Assembly (NCBI GenBank): GCA_030141605.1
Contig: JAQGDQ010000186.1
Coordinates: 310,001-374,000, forward strand
From: Tubiluchus corallicola
Lineage: Eukaryota > Priapulida > Priapulimorpha > Priapulimorphida > Tubiluchidae
Length of the DNA stretch: 64,000 nucleotides
Reading direction: 5' to 3'
Part shown: in pieces, positions 46,301 through 58,625 of the stretch
Numbering within the stretch: position 1 is the stretch's first letter
How the letters are laid out: every line of letters starts with the position of its first letter
Notes under the pieces: model-generated
The model's database searches: none
Told to the model about the DNA's origin: nothing
Seen by the model: the letters and a program-made list of their open reading frames with translations, nothing else
Position numbers and translations under genes: made by a program

Positions 46301-49300
46301 GATTCATTTATTACTCTTTGCCACAGGTAATGACATATTAGGCTTTGATAGCTCAGGAGGAATAGTTAATAAACCAGACACACATGGTGGACATTTGGAC
46401 TGGAAGAAGATTTGTGAGGATTCAGCTAAAGTGAGATTTTTGAATTTTGTTTTGTAAAGCATGTTAGCTATGTTCTAATCAAAATATTTTTGCTATGCTG
46501 ATATTAAGACTGCAATTCCAGCTTAAATTTAAATATAACTAAAACTCAAAACTGAAAGGAAAATAGACAGTGCAACTAATTTAAGCGTATTACGCTTTTG
46601 TTATTTTTTGTATGTATTGATTGGCATATAAATATTATTTTTTTTAAATTGATGGTAAATTCTGTTAAAACAATTACAGATTTCGAGATAAATTTCTATT
46701 ATACCTGTAACTCACTACTTAATATACCGCTTTCTTATCACAACTATTAACAAGGATTTGCTATGTCTGCCTGAAGATAACCTTTAAAAATGTCTGGTTT
46801 CAGGTGATAACCTTTATTGATCTTGCTGGGCATGAACGATATCTAAAGACTACAGTGTTTGGTATGACAGGACACATGCCTGATTTTTGTATGTTAATTG
46901 TAAGTATAATAATTACAAATAATTTTAAAATAAATAGTGTCGAGACTTTAAAGTTTTTATTATCCCATAATTAAGCTTAGTTACAGTATTCCAGGTAAAA
47001 CATTGCAGGCATTTATGAATGCGTGGTCTAGTCTGAAAAATGTATTGCTGACCGCAAGAAAACTCCAATTGCATTTTGTCAGTATTGTCAGGATTTTGTA
47101 GCATCCTAACTTTTTTGTGAGATGTGTCTTGAACTGTTTTCATAGGTTGGTGCAAATGCTGGCGTAGTTGGCATGTGTAAAGAACATTTAGGTCTTGCTC
47201 TTGCACTAAATGTTCCAGTGTTTGTCGTGGTGACAAAAATAGACATGTGCCCTTCAAATGTCCTTCAGGAAACATTGAAGCTGCTCCAGAGGATATTGAG
47301 GTCACCGGGATGTCGAAAGATCCCTGTTATGGTTATGAACACTGATGATGTTGTTGTCACAGCAACTAATTTCAGCTCAGAAAGGTGTGATCTAATGATA
47401 TGTTTAACATTATACTGACGAATACTGACCATTACTTCAACACAGTTAATGTACTGGTGTAGTAGAAGCCAGATTCATGTTAAAGTTGTGCTGTGAACTT
47501 ATTGTCATATTTTAATAGAGAATAAACAGCACTACACTATTCAGCTTATTACCTAGAAACTTAACCTATCAGTAGCACACTAAATGACAGAATAGCATAT
47601 TTTGTTTAATGCTCTTTGCAAGTTATCAAACTGAGCTATGAAATATAAATATCTATTTATATTATCCGATGGCATCATGGTACTAGAACATTGATGTAAT
47701 AAATTAGTATTCATCTTAATGATAATTGTGCTACAGCATTTTTGTCATAATTTAGGGTTTGTCCAATATTTAAAATTTCTAATGTTACTGGAGACAATAT
47801 GGATCTTTTAAAAATGTTTCTGAATTTGCTATCTGCGCGGATGGGTTTTGATAAGGAAAAGCCAGCAGAATTTCAGATTGATGACACGTACTCTGTTCCA
47901 GTAAGTACATTGTTGTTTTTATTCATTTGATAAACTGTTTTATGATACCAACTTTAGACAACTTTTGTACAGTTATGTATGAGTTTTTATTAGGATGTCT
48001 GCAGTTGGTGACTTTAGAACTCCCAAGTTTTAAATAATGTTGGTCATGTATTATAATGTGTCACCAAATACTACATTTCCCCACAATAATACATGATTTT
48101 ACAGTCACAATATTTTGTTTGATTTTTCAAAAATCATTTTTCAGTTGGTGTAATAATAACTTTGTGCAGGAAAGTTAGCCTGCAAAATTCAACTTTTTTG
48201 TGTGGTGCGAAACAGATTTAATTAATAATTTCATTATTTTCTAGTCAGGAATGTTGAGTCTTAAATCGGGGAAAGTTTGACACTCCTGTAAAGAGCGCCT
48301 GCTCACACTAGCAATGCATGAGCATGATTGGCTAAAACGCCGTTGTGGTTTTACAGGCACCTTATTGTTTCTCAGTACAAATATTTGTTCATTCTGTAAA
48401 ACTGGGCAGCCTATGTTGAAATCGGCATAAATGCAAAATAGTTAAAGTTAGGTTCATAATTTGCACAATTAAGCTTATTTCTGTGCTTTCTTACACCTGC
48501 TAAATAATGCCATTATGCAGTAATGTGCACTCAGTGGCATCGTGCCATAGGGGCCCGCCCCCCCCCCCAATTTTTTTTTAGAAAATGTCAAAAATTTGAA
48601 GGGTGTCAGCGGCTCGTAATGAGACCGGTAAGCAAATTTATTTCCGACTTTTTGACACGCAATAGCTAGCCTGTGCTCCATAAATGCGAACAGTATGAAC
48701 ATGAGTATGTGTTTACCTGAAAGTCAGGATGTAGTTAATTTGTTTGCATGTAATCTATTCAGGAGGCAGGCAGGAACAGTTAACAAAGCAGCTCGTTGAG
48801 TAGCATTAGCGTTTTTGCACAAAAGACTGTTAGTTAACAAAACGGCTCAGTTAGCACTCGAGCTTCGTTCAGCAGTGTGTTATAATAGAGAATAAGTGAA
48901 ATAATAGAGCAAAAACAATGCAAACATTGAAGTCATGTTGAGCTAGCCTAGTACCAGAGAGTCAGTTTGTCGAGCTAGCCTAGTACCAGAGAGTCGGTTT
49001 GGGAGATACAAATTGATGAGCCACGGCTCAGCCAGCTCCTGATTGGACATTACCGACTCTTTGCTACTCCTTAGCGACTCTTTCCCACGAGTTTGCTGCA
49101 TAAAAGGGCGTAATTTTGAGCACATTTCATCATTTTTCTCCTGTTAGGAAAATCTTTGCTAGTTTTCGCTGCGATTTTAGCTATATTTCTTAAACGATGT
49201 CAAGGCAGTCCAATCTGACTTCATTTTTCAAGTCCAACCGTGTTCCCGCAATTTGTCAAGAATGCTCCCCCCAGTACAATGAGTCAGGCACGACTGAGTG

Positions 49301-52300
49301 ACCCGATGATCCTTGCAGTTGAGGCTGAGAAAACAAAGAATATGGACTTGAAGTCTGTGGTTGAGCTCTTCTGGAGTGATGTTCTGCGTTGATAGTTCTG
49401 CGTCGGATTCCTGACAGCTAATAAATACTTAATTAAATTTTAATTTAATTTTTAATTTTAATTAAGTTTCCGTTGCTATAGCTTTAAGTTAAATGCCAGT
49501 TGGGAATAAATAAATAGTTTTTCTTGCACGCAAAATACTGTTTATTTTTTTTCAAAATTATACGTTTTTTAAACAGTTAAGTTCCGTCATTATATACAGT
49601 TGGGCCCCCCCCCCCCAATTTTTTTTGGTGCACGACGCCCCTGTGTGCACTTAACAAAATGAAAGATGCACACACCTTTGTGCAAAGAAATAAACAAAGC
49701 AGCTGACACGGAACTGAACGAAAGCACACAGTTATATTCAAATGACAGCCTTATTACAGCCGTAGCGTTATAAATTGGAATATTTTCTACACTAGATTAT
49801 GCAGTTTTCGCATAAAAACTTTACAAAAACCAAATGACAAATAAGCTGTAATTTTTTAAAGTTTGTTCAGCCATTTACATTTATATCAATTATTGACTTT
49901 TGTGAAAAGATAAAAAAATTGTCACTGATAAAAAAAGTGACAAAGATAAAAAATTGTAATAATTGGTTTAATTTCATGTTTTATGCAGTGACACACAGTA
50001 AAACTTTTTGGTAACTTTTGTGTACACAATTTGTTTAGCTGCAGAACGACTGTGGTACCCATGCAAAGTGATGTGATAAAGTAATGTGGTGCCTAAATGA
50101 TATGAACCACATGACTACCGTATATACTCGCATATAAGCCGAATTTAGAACTATAAAATACAATACTGAAATCAGGGGGTCGGCTTATATGCGCATGAAG
50201 CAAAATGAACACAAGGACAGACACTAATGCCAATTTTCCAGCCACACATTTTCATCGCTATCTGACTCTTTATTTGGTTGTGTGTCACCAGTGGTGTATT
50301 GGAGGGGGATCGCCGTCCACCCACTTTTTTTTTAGAAAAAATTCACATTTCAATAAATGTCTGCTTTTTGTATTCATTAGATAAAAAATATTAAAAATGT
50401 ATACGGGTTTAATATTAAATCTACTTGTTTTCATTTTTTCAAAAAACGGTTTTAAATAATGTCAATTTCTTTCAAATTTGTGAATGTAAAATGGTAAGTC
50501 TTGAGACTAGCCGTCCACCTACTTTTTATTTAGCAATACACCACTGTGTGTCACCAGTTGCGAGCCGTAACCAAGCCGACGTCATCAGCCAATTGGTAGG
50601 CAGCGCGTGGGGAGACGAGGGTCACGTGGCTTATAGAGGAACATATTGGTGTACACGTTTTCTGAACAGGCACTCTATAAGTTTGAGACAGAGAACGAAA
50701 ATTGCACAAAAATTGCCATCACAATATGAACATAAACTTTTGGGTTTTCAAAAGTATGTTATTGATCAAAGAAAGGCTGGTGACTTCCCTCTCTTCAGAA
50801 TTGGCAACATGGATGAGACAAGTTGATGGTCGGCTTATATACGGGTTTTTGCAAAAACTGGCCATTTTAAAGCAGTTTTAGGGGGTCGGCTTATATGCGA
50901 TGTAGGCTTATATGCGAGTATATACGGTACCAAACATTCTTAACTCTTCTCAAAGTAGGTAGCTCAAGTCACAGCTGTAATAGTCTTTTCAAGCAAATAT
51001 GAAAGCATTTTTATCAAAATTTATGTAATGTAATAGCTACTGAGTTATTTGTTGTCATCCATCCAAGTCCTAACTAGAGCAGGTAATGCTTAACTCCAAG
51101 AGCTGAATTTGAGCTAAACAGCAGTGTGCTTAACAAAAGTTGTTAATGTCATGAAAATGTATGCTTCGTTTAGGGTGTAGGTACTGTTGTATCAGGGACA
51201 ACATTGAAAGGCGTCATACAGCTAAATGACGTGCTGTTATTGGGACCCGACCCTCTGGGTCATTTCCAACCTGTTGCAATAAAGAGCATACATCGGAAAC
51301 GTATGCCTGTCAAATACGTTCGTGGTGGTCAGACAGCATCTTTTTCTTTAAAAAAGGTAAAATGGCTTGAGTCATATGATAATTTTTTTAAAAGATATAA
51401 ATAAATATATAATATAAATAATTTTTCTCATTAATGATTGGCTGGTTTTTTGTGGTGCAATGGAAATAAGCAGTGTTACCATTTTTACATTTTAATTTTA
51501 ATCTACACTACCAAAATTGTAAACAGATTTGTTCTTTATGCCAACATGATGAAATTTCGCATTATCTTGTATATCTAGTGACAAAACGATGATTTGCTGT
51601 GGATGTTTGGCTGTTAAGAATTAAGCTGCTGTTTACAGCTGTGCACGTCTGTGGTAAAAATAATTATGTAATTTTGCATTTTAGATTAAACGCTCTCAGA
51701 TCAGGAAAGGCATGGTGATGGTGTCACCTCACCTCAAACCAAAGGCTTGTTGGGAGTTTGAAGCAGACATTCTTATACTTCATCATCCAACAACAATTAG
51801 TACTCGTTATCAAGCCATGGGTAACCTACTATATAATTACTAAACTTCAGCAGCTCAGAGTGTAAAGTAAAAATACATGAAAACTAGTGGACGTTTTTGA
51901 CTGTGTCAAAAACTGTGCTAAGATTCTGCTTCTGTGACAGGAGATGTTTTATGTGACAACTTTCGTTTTTCAAATAAAAAGATATTTCAAAATAGTAAAC
52001 ATTATACATGTAGGTACTGTTGCGCTTGACATTGAAACCTTTAGTGAAATTGGAGTTTTTAATTTTTTTACCAGTAGCTGTAACTCAAGGTTCTGAACTA
52101 CATAATATTGCCTCCATTGAATGTTTGATTACTTAGGAATAACATTTTGTTTTAGCAAAATCTAAACTATAATTTTCTGACAGGTGACCAGTCACCAGTC
52201 TAATCATTAACTAAGCCCTGTATTGTTTTTATCATTACCAAGCACAACATGACCACACAGGTATTTCCAGACAGGAGCACAAAGTTGCTGAATAATAATT

Positions 52301-55300
52301 AATTTTACTACAATCAACGTAATTTACTACATATCAATAGCATTTTACCATTAGCACACTCAAATCAATTTTAAAGAAAACAAAAATGCAAATTATTTTA
52401 TACACATTATTTTGTAGAAACTCACAACCTGGCAGACACATTTTGCATAATGTCCAAACAGTGTGAAATGAAAAATGATATAAAAAATCAAAACAGAAAG
52501 CTTGAAGTAGGATTTGTACCCACAACTTTTAGATGCAAAATAATCTTTCTAACCTACTGAGCCACGTCACCTCTGCTAGTTATTATAGACAGTGTGATGT
52601 AAGACTATAATCGTGCCCGCTGCGTGTGTATCAGTTTTAGATGTGAAATTTCTGCTGTTTTCACTTGTATTTAGTCGATCGATATTCGTGCTCATTTAGG
52701 AATTTTAGGGAAAAACTTGCATTGTCTTGTAGCTCAGCTCTTCCTCTTTCTAAAAAGCTATGAAACTCGCTTAAACATTCCCATAACATGCCCGACGAAC
52801 ATATTTTCTCGGCAGCGTTGCTAACATTTCAAGACTGAAATGGGACCTTCATTGGCGAAATATACCAGTATACAGCTGTAAGCAGAATCATAATTAAAAA
52901 TTGTACATGAATAAGTTTTTTGCTTGCTATGAAAGGCTTTAAATTAGCATTGGACATATACAGTAGGCGCCGCGTAATAGACTCACGGTTAATAGACTCA
53001 ACTGCTTAATTGACTCAAAAACGCCCGGAGCGGGCCGCTTCTACTCAAATTTATGTAAAAACTATCAGTAATTGACTCTAATAACTCTGCATAATTGACT
53101 CAATATTTTTCCTTCTCCTGCTTTAAATAAAAGGTTTGTATGTGCCAAAAGAGCCTTTCTAGTTTCGTGTCATCTTTACTTCCCTTTTCTGCACTATGTA
53201 TGCAGAAAAAATCATGTTCAGTACCATTTTGTTTGTAAGAAGGTATGTTTATCATGTGTTAATACGCTAGCGTAGAGGTTTGCTTTCAATCTGTTACCCG
53301 CTGGCCCACTGTTACCCAAAGAATTTCTGGAAGCTAAACATTTAATAACTTGCCTAACAGTTTCCTTTTGATGCTCTTGTTGCAAATCATGCTTTCAGGC
53401 TTAATGAGTTAACAGTCAAAGATGCAGGTACAGTAATCAGCACGTATGCCTTGTGACTTGTGTATGTAAGTGAGCAGAAGATTCAAAACTGCTTTAGTCA
53501 CACACAACAATAATATTTTCAACGTTTTTATAATTACGAGAACTTTGTGGGCCAACTTCTTTGCGAGAAAATGAAGCTGCCGACTTTGAAGGAATTTTTA
53601 TAATTTTTGCAAATAAACAGACTTAGAAAAATCTGTGATTTAGAAAAGCATGCTTTTTAATTTATTGCTGATTCACTTATATAAATTAATATTTTAAAAT
53701 ATTTTTTCTAATTTTTAACTGCACAAAGGAATTTAGGCATTACTTCATTTCTAAAATTCATTAAAAACTTTTTGCAGTGCATAGTGAGCTAATGACTCAT
53801 ACTTCTATACCTGTAATACTACGCCCATCGGTTAATAGGTTCAGTCGGTTAATTGGGTCAAAACACTTCGGGCCCAAAATGAGTCTATTAAACAGTGCCT
53901 ACTGTATATATCTTACATATGTCTTACGTACATAATATATAATAGACAACCTATATTCACAACTAATTTTATATTGTGCACCGGAATCGAGGTTTTACAT
54001 TGCAGATTCTTGGTAAGATTTAAACTAAAGTGGAAAGTGTTGGAAGTGCAGGACTAAACGAGAAGTACAGTATAGCTACTAAACTGGTCACAGTTCTGTT
54101 TATTTGTGGCTTCGTCACTAACTGTGTTGTACTTTCCTGCTGTGTGTAGACTACATGTAACTATATAAACTTAAACAATACTTTTTGTTGTTAAACAATA
54201 TATAATTTACTTATGTTACTCATTCGGTAATCTTCATGACCCCGAAAGTTCCATCAATAGATTGAGCTCTTCCTAATCTTTTGTTTGATGTGTTAGTTGA
54301 TAATATTCTCTTATTACTGTTTCCTGACTTCTGTATGACCCTGAATTTTTAACCTTTGCCAATTTTTAGAATGCATTCAGAAAAACCTTCAGGACCTCTT
54401 CGTATCACCTTGAAGGAGTTTATTTTGTGCTTTCGTTCAACATGTAATGTGATTCTGTTCTTACACCCATTTGCTTATTAATTTTTTAACAACTTACTAT
54501 TGTCCTCACTTTCAAAAAACTTTTTTTAAGAATCACTGTGTCTGTTCCCTGATGTTCAAATATGGCTACTTATTATATTATGGAATTTCTTGTCTGCTAA
54601 ACCTTAGCTTTTTCTACAAAAAGTGATTAAATTGCAACTTAGGTATAGATATCAGCTGACCGTTGTTCAGATAATATCCAGTTACCTGTTGTCCAGTGTA
54701 ATTGAAAAAATGTTCAAGTCATACAGTAATTTGCATTTTGAAATGTTGATGTTTCCATGTGTTGTATTTCAGTTCACTGTGGCAGCATTAGGCAAACAGC
54801 CACAATTGTCTCAATGTCTAAAGACTGCTTACGAACCGGAGACAAAGCGAGCGTAAAATTTCATTTCATAAAAAATCCAGAATTCTTGCGACTTGACCAG
54901 AGGCTGGTCTTCAGAGAAGGTCGAACAAAAGCTGTTGGAAATATAACAAAACTGTATCCACATACACCAGGTAATATACACAACCTCACAGTTTTTATCA
55001 GGTGCTAATCAAAGAAACGCATTTAACTGGCAGAAAATGACTAATAAGTGGGTTTAGCTCTTTTTAACAATCAAGCAACTTCTGCTCCTGTGAAAAATCA
55101 TGACCAAATTACCCCAAAAGGCATGACAGTAATGAAAAGAAATATTGGTTATTTTACGCTAATTAAGTAGTACTATTATACAGGGGCGTAGCCAGGATCT
55201 AAAGTTAGGAGGAGCAAGCACATAAAAAAGTGTGACACATACTAAACAGTTTTAATGCATAGATTCTTTCTCTCGATTTACGACTTCTTTTATCTTGTTT

Positions 55301-57080
55301 CTGTCCCGTCCAGATAGTTTCTCAGTGTTTTTCTTCACGACATTCCTTCGCATCATTACCAGAAAAAAATCTACGATAATATGCTTGATATTCTAAACAC
55401 TCTTAAAACAACAGACATGATAATTATACCACCCTCATAGTAAAATGTAAAGACAATTTAGACAATGAGTTAAATAAATGCACGTTCATTTTAAAAACAT
55501 GGGCTGTAGGTTGGTCAAATAAAGTAATGACTCCAGAAAAAGCTTCCAAAGGTTATGCAATTAAAAAAGAGAAATATGAAAGCATTGGACTTTTATCGTA
55601 TAAGTGAACTAAAGAGTTTAAAAAACTGTTGAAAAGGCTCTAATTTTGAAAAATTTGCTCGGAGGAACGGTTGCTCCCCTATTAGCTATGCCACTGCGAT
55701 CATACATAGTACTGAAAAGTTAAAGGAAAAACCAACCCTCGAACAAGAACAACAACAACAATAAACTTGTTTTTAATAGACACTTAAAAATATTGAAATT
55801 ACCATATGATATGTGTGCATAAAATGTCTTGCTTAAAAATGTAAAGGAAATTAAAATCATTTTGTCTCCCACCAAACGACCCTTGCTGCAGAATATTTCC
55901 AAAAACGATGTAAGCTGGTGGGATAGCACAAAGCTTCTGCAGAAATTGTACTATTTTAGCTGATGAAATATTTGTGTTTATGTAAAAATTAGTCGGCGGA
56001 TCAATTTGCAATAACTTTAAAGTGCTTACATTGCTTTAACCCTCAGGCTTATACCTCTAAATGCGTGTGTACTACACAATATAATAACACACTTAAGCAT
56101 GGAATCCAGCGAGGCTGTAAGCATATAAGAGGTGCTAGGCAGTTTAATTATCTTATAGAGTTCATTGTTATCTTGTTAAAATAATTATTTAACTGTTTTT
56201 CATTACATAGTGGGCAAAGGCATTTATCAAAAAACAAAAAAAATAGTATTAATAATCTTTCGTTTAACATTTTTGGATTGTTTGTAGTTAATAATAGTCA
56301 CTGCAGCTGCAAAAGAAGTTCGCTCAAGCACCTTGCAAGTTAAGTGTTTATTTGGCACGGCAACCAGATGGCACCCTTTTTTGTTCAAAATGTGTACACC
56401 TAAGCTTGAAGCGATCACGCTTTTAAGTTGATTTTGCTAATTACACCAGGCACTTATCACAATTTTATTGCTGAAACTTTGTAACATTTTTTTCAAATAC
56501 TAGTATAAGGTCAACTTCATGATGGACTTGGCTTTTGCTTTAAGGAAACGTGCAATTCATGGTTTTTTAACAGAGTTAATTACCGTGTAACAATGCAGTT
56601 AGTAAGTTTGTTGAATAAGGTGATTTCCAATTCTTTCTACACATTTACATTTACACATGCAGAGTTTTTTCTTTTTTCATTTATATAAAAGTGGCCATGA
56701 TGGAATAATGTGGTTAAAATGCCATGGTATAAACCAGTCTAATTTGTGAATCTAGTTGGCTGGTTTTGTAACAGTCTGAATATGTGCTTATGTATTAGCT
56801 TTACACTTCTACTCCATTAAAGACAATTTCTATTGTTTTGGTTTAATGTGGTAGTTATTTGAACAATTTTGCAGGCTCACAGTTAGGACAACATCGAGGT
56901 AAGGTTAGTAAAAACCGGGGTGAAGGTCCTGGACCTCATCACCAACCTGATAACTTTACTCCTGTGACAGCAGCTTCCCCAGTCAAAATCAAGCCAGAAA
57001 ATGAACCTCAGAAAGCCAGCAAACGAAACAGAGGTGGACGAACACGGACAGCAAAAGCCAAAACAGATTTTTCAATATGA
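43385..57080 (+). CDS. GTPBP1: GTP-binding protein 1 (GTPBP1), twelve coding exons
   Basis: A 627-residue EF-Tu-like translational GTPase. Family members act on aminoacyl-tRNA and ribosomes and promote exosome-linked mRNA decay. Exons: 43385-43528, 44189-44291, 44914-45094, 45521-45669, 46327-46430, 46804-46899, 47146-47384, 47756-47900, 51174-51356, 51685-51820, 54773-54970, 56875-57080. Phases close throughout. G1 is GNVDAGKS (148-155), G3 DLAGHE (233-238), G4 TKID (289-292). Then follow beta-barrel domains with [24 protein letters not shown] and [14 protein letters not shown]. The C-terminal tail is basic and low-complexity ([13 protein letters not shown]). DAGKS in G1 and the close match in exons 4-7 favour GTPBP1 over GTPBP2. 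An in-frame TGA just before the ATG supports the start. Intron 4 begins GC instead of GT (AG|GCAAGT); reading through gives an immediate stop. Introns 8, 10 and 11 contain transposons. Confidence 0.96.
48524..49651. mobile_element. hAT element with deleted transposase (GTPBP1 intron 8)
   Basis: The element spans 48532-49643 (1112 bp). Its termini are CAGTGGCATCGTGCC and GCACGACGCCCCTG, with poly-C/poly-T subterminal tracts (ccccccccccaattttttt) at both ends. A perfect 8-bp duplication, TGTGCACT, lies at 48524-48531 and 49644-49651. At 49197-49301 a 34-codon frame begins [13 protein letters not shown] and has a CxxC pair (residues ICQEC). This resembles the N-terminus of BED/TTF-type hAT transposases. 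It is followed by an open stretch with [14 protein letters not shown], which resembles their C-terminal end. The natural reading is an internal-deletion derivative that kept both ends of the transposase gene; that part is inference. Confidence 0.85.
50116..50929 (+). mobile_element. pogo/Tigger-like element with truncated transposase
   Basis: The element spans 50118-50927 between TA target duplications. A perfect 23-bp inverted repeat starts CCGTATATACTCGCATATAA. Subterminal copies of GGTCGGCTTATATGCG lie inside both ends. The plus-strand frame from about 50560 to 50826 encodes an HTH/CENPB-type DNA-binding part of a pogo-family transposase ([36 protein letters not shown]) and runs into the NMDET motif that opens the DDE catalytic domain, where it stops. 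The rest of the catalytic domain is deleted up to the 3' terminus. The N-terminal region is interrupted by a nested hAT MITE (50289-50546). It is inactive and sits in GTPBP1 intron 8. Confidence 0.9.
50281..50554. mobile_element. hAT MITE nested in the pogo-like element
   Basis: The element spans 50289-50546 (258 bp). It has perfect 12-bp termini, CAGTGGTGTATT and AATACACCACTG, then the shared subterminal block GCCGTCCACC. A perfect 8-bp duplication, TGTGTCAC, lies at 50281-50288 and 50547-50554. It is non-coding. Its position inside the pogo-like copy shows that it inserted later. Confidence 0.92.
52500..52575 (-). repeat. tRNA-derived SINE head or tRNA relic
   Basis: The minus strand shows an A-box-like TGGCTCAGTAGGTTAGA and a B-box-like GGGTACAAATCC at tRNA spacing (about 45 bases apart). 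The sequence then continues without a clear acceptor stem match. The B box departs from GGTTCGAATCC at two positions, so it is not a functional tRNA gene. It lies in GTPBP1 intron 10. Confidence 0.5.
52959..53906. mobile_element. Non-autonomous pogo/Tigger-type element
   Basis: The element spans 52961-53904 (944 bp) between TA dinucleotides. Its termini are CAGTAGGCGCCGCGTAATAG and, inverted, CAGTAGGCACTGTTTAATAG, both followed by ACTCA. Subterminal blocks repeat the theme TTAATNGACTCA/TTAATAGGTTCA. CAGT...ACTG ends with a TA duplication fit the pogo/Tigger branch of Tc1/mariner. No transposase remains. It lies in GTPBP1 intron 10. Confidence 0.85.
55183..55704. mobile_element. hAT element in GTPBP1 intron 11
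   Basis: The element spans 55191-55696 (506 bp). The termini are CAGGGGCGTAGCCAGG on the left and GCTATGCCACTG on the right (inverted: CAGTGGCATAGC), followed by shared GGAGCAA-type subterminal sequence. The flanking octamers CTATTATA and CGATCATA agree at six of eight bases, as expected of an aged 8-bp duplication. It is non-coding. Confidence 0.75.
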
Positions 57081-57857
57081 GTTTTGCTTAGTTTTAGAAA
57101 TTATGTAAGTGATACTTAATGTGTTTTGATGCTTCTGTATAAATTTTTTATTGTGATCTACAACGTACTTTGTACTTTCAATTAAGGTATGTTCGTCTAG
57201 CAGACTATTGTATTTATAACACCGTTTTTATTGTCACTTTCCTGCAGTTGTATTTTCTTTCTCGTCTACATACAATAAGTATTTCTTTTTTTAAATATGC
57301 TGTTTCTTTCAAGTTATGAGGTATAGCCTCCTTCTTTAGTTTTGTAATAGTGCATGCTCGATCTTCTTCTTTATTCTTTTGCAGCAACTGCTTTAAGATA
57401 TTTTATCATGATAACCAGATCTGCCTGATATATTATGACTTCCTTTACAAGTGATTTTATTTGAATGTTTTTAATTCGGTTTGCTCTTCAGTTGCTAATT
57501 TCGTAAATTTTATCAATGTTTACCGTCCTGTACATTTTTATTGCTCTCGTCTACCCCTTTTTGTGCATTGGATCAATAATTGCCAATATTGACAACTTTT
57601 ACTGATGATTTTTCTTGAGGGCTTTTAATTCATTTCGCTTAACAGTGCTAACTTTCTTAAATTTTATGGATTTTCCATCATTCTGCTTGTTTATACTTCT
57701 TGTTTTTTGCAAATGCAGCTATGCATTAGCCCCCACGTAGCCATACATATACCAAAGCATAATGTCGTTGTCATTTTGTGGTTTATAATTGTTTGTATGA
57801 CGATTCAGCAGTTTAGACCTTTCTATGCTAATGATATGGTAATTGATGCAAAATAAA
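57081..57857 (+). terminator. GTPBP1 3' untranslated region and candidate poly(A) signal
   Basis: T-rich non-coding sequence follows the GTPBP1 stop codon. The first good AATAAA on the plus strand lies at 57852-57857 (aaaATAAAAAtaag), which would give a 3' untranslated region of about 0.8 kb. Use of this site is inferred, not shown. Confidence 0.4.
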
Positions 57858-57923
57858 AATAAGAACTATACTGTAATGACAGTAATGTACAAGCTTCTTT
57901 CTACCAACTGTTTATTACCATCA

Positions 57924-58068
57924 ATTTACAAAGCAATTGATGATATAGAGTAGGACAAACTGTGTACTGTGCTAAATTTTTCTAATGCATAGAGCAAAAG
58001 AATGCATTAGAGAAATTTAGCACAGTGCCCAGTTTGTCCTACTCTATATCATTAATTGCGTTGTAAAT
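57924..58068. repeat. 145-bp foldback palindrome
   Basis: Two arms of about 67 bp pair with only a few mismatches around an 11-base loop (57991-58001). The left arm contains gatatagagtaggacaaact, the right arm its inverse agtttgtcctactctatatc. The loop edges are tctaatgcat/atgcattaga. It lies in the convergent interval between GTPBP1 and CSE1L. It is probably a MITE; no target duplication was identified. Confidence 0.85.
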
Positions 58069-58625
58069 TCTACTGCCATCAATTATTCGAAATAAAGTTA
58101 ACATAATGACATATGACATAAAATTAAAGAGATATTGGTCACATTAAAAATAACAGTGCTAGCAAACTCCATTCATTAAAGAAGTTTTTAAAGGGATTTT
58201 AAAAACTGCAGTTAAGCAATCATTAAGTAGAATGAGTGAAAATGAGTAGAATGATGTGATGTCGTACATCTATGGGCGATGGTGATACACATATTTTAGA
58301 CATGATACCTATATTATATAGGTCTCGCTTGCACTATTATTTGTAATGCAATCAGTCTTTCTTTAATTTGATCTTACAGTGTAAATAGATGATGACAGTT
58401 GAGTTTATTAAGCAGTCCATAACATAGTGTAGTCACATTAGGCACTGCCAAAATTTACAGAGACATGAACTATTTCAAAACTTTTAAAATGTGAAATTTT
58501 AGCAACGATCTGTTCCTTTAGAGCCTTTAATCAAATCCCAATTTTTATTCGCAGTCTTTCTTGAGCTGTTGGAATAGTTTATGCACAGTACAAGCACTTA
58601 CATGAAAGTAACTCTTTCTGAGACC

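Noticed and set aside
50425-50560. N-terminal part of the 133-codon frame in GTPBP1 intron 8
   Set aside because: The first ~40 codons belong to the nested hAT MITE, not to the pogo transposase; they are an accidental fusion.
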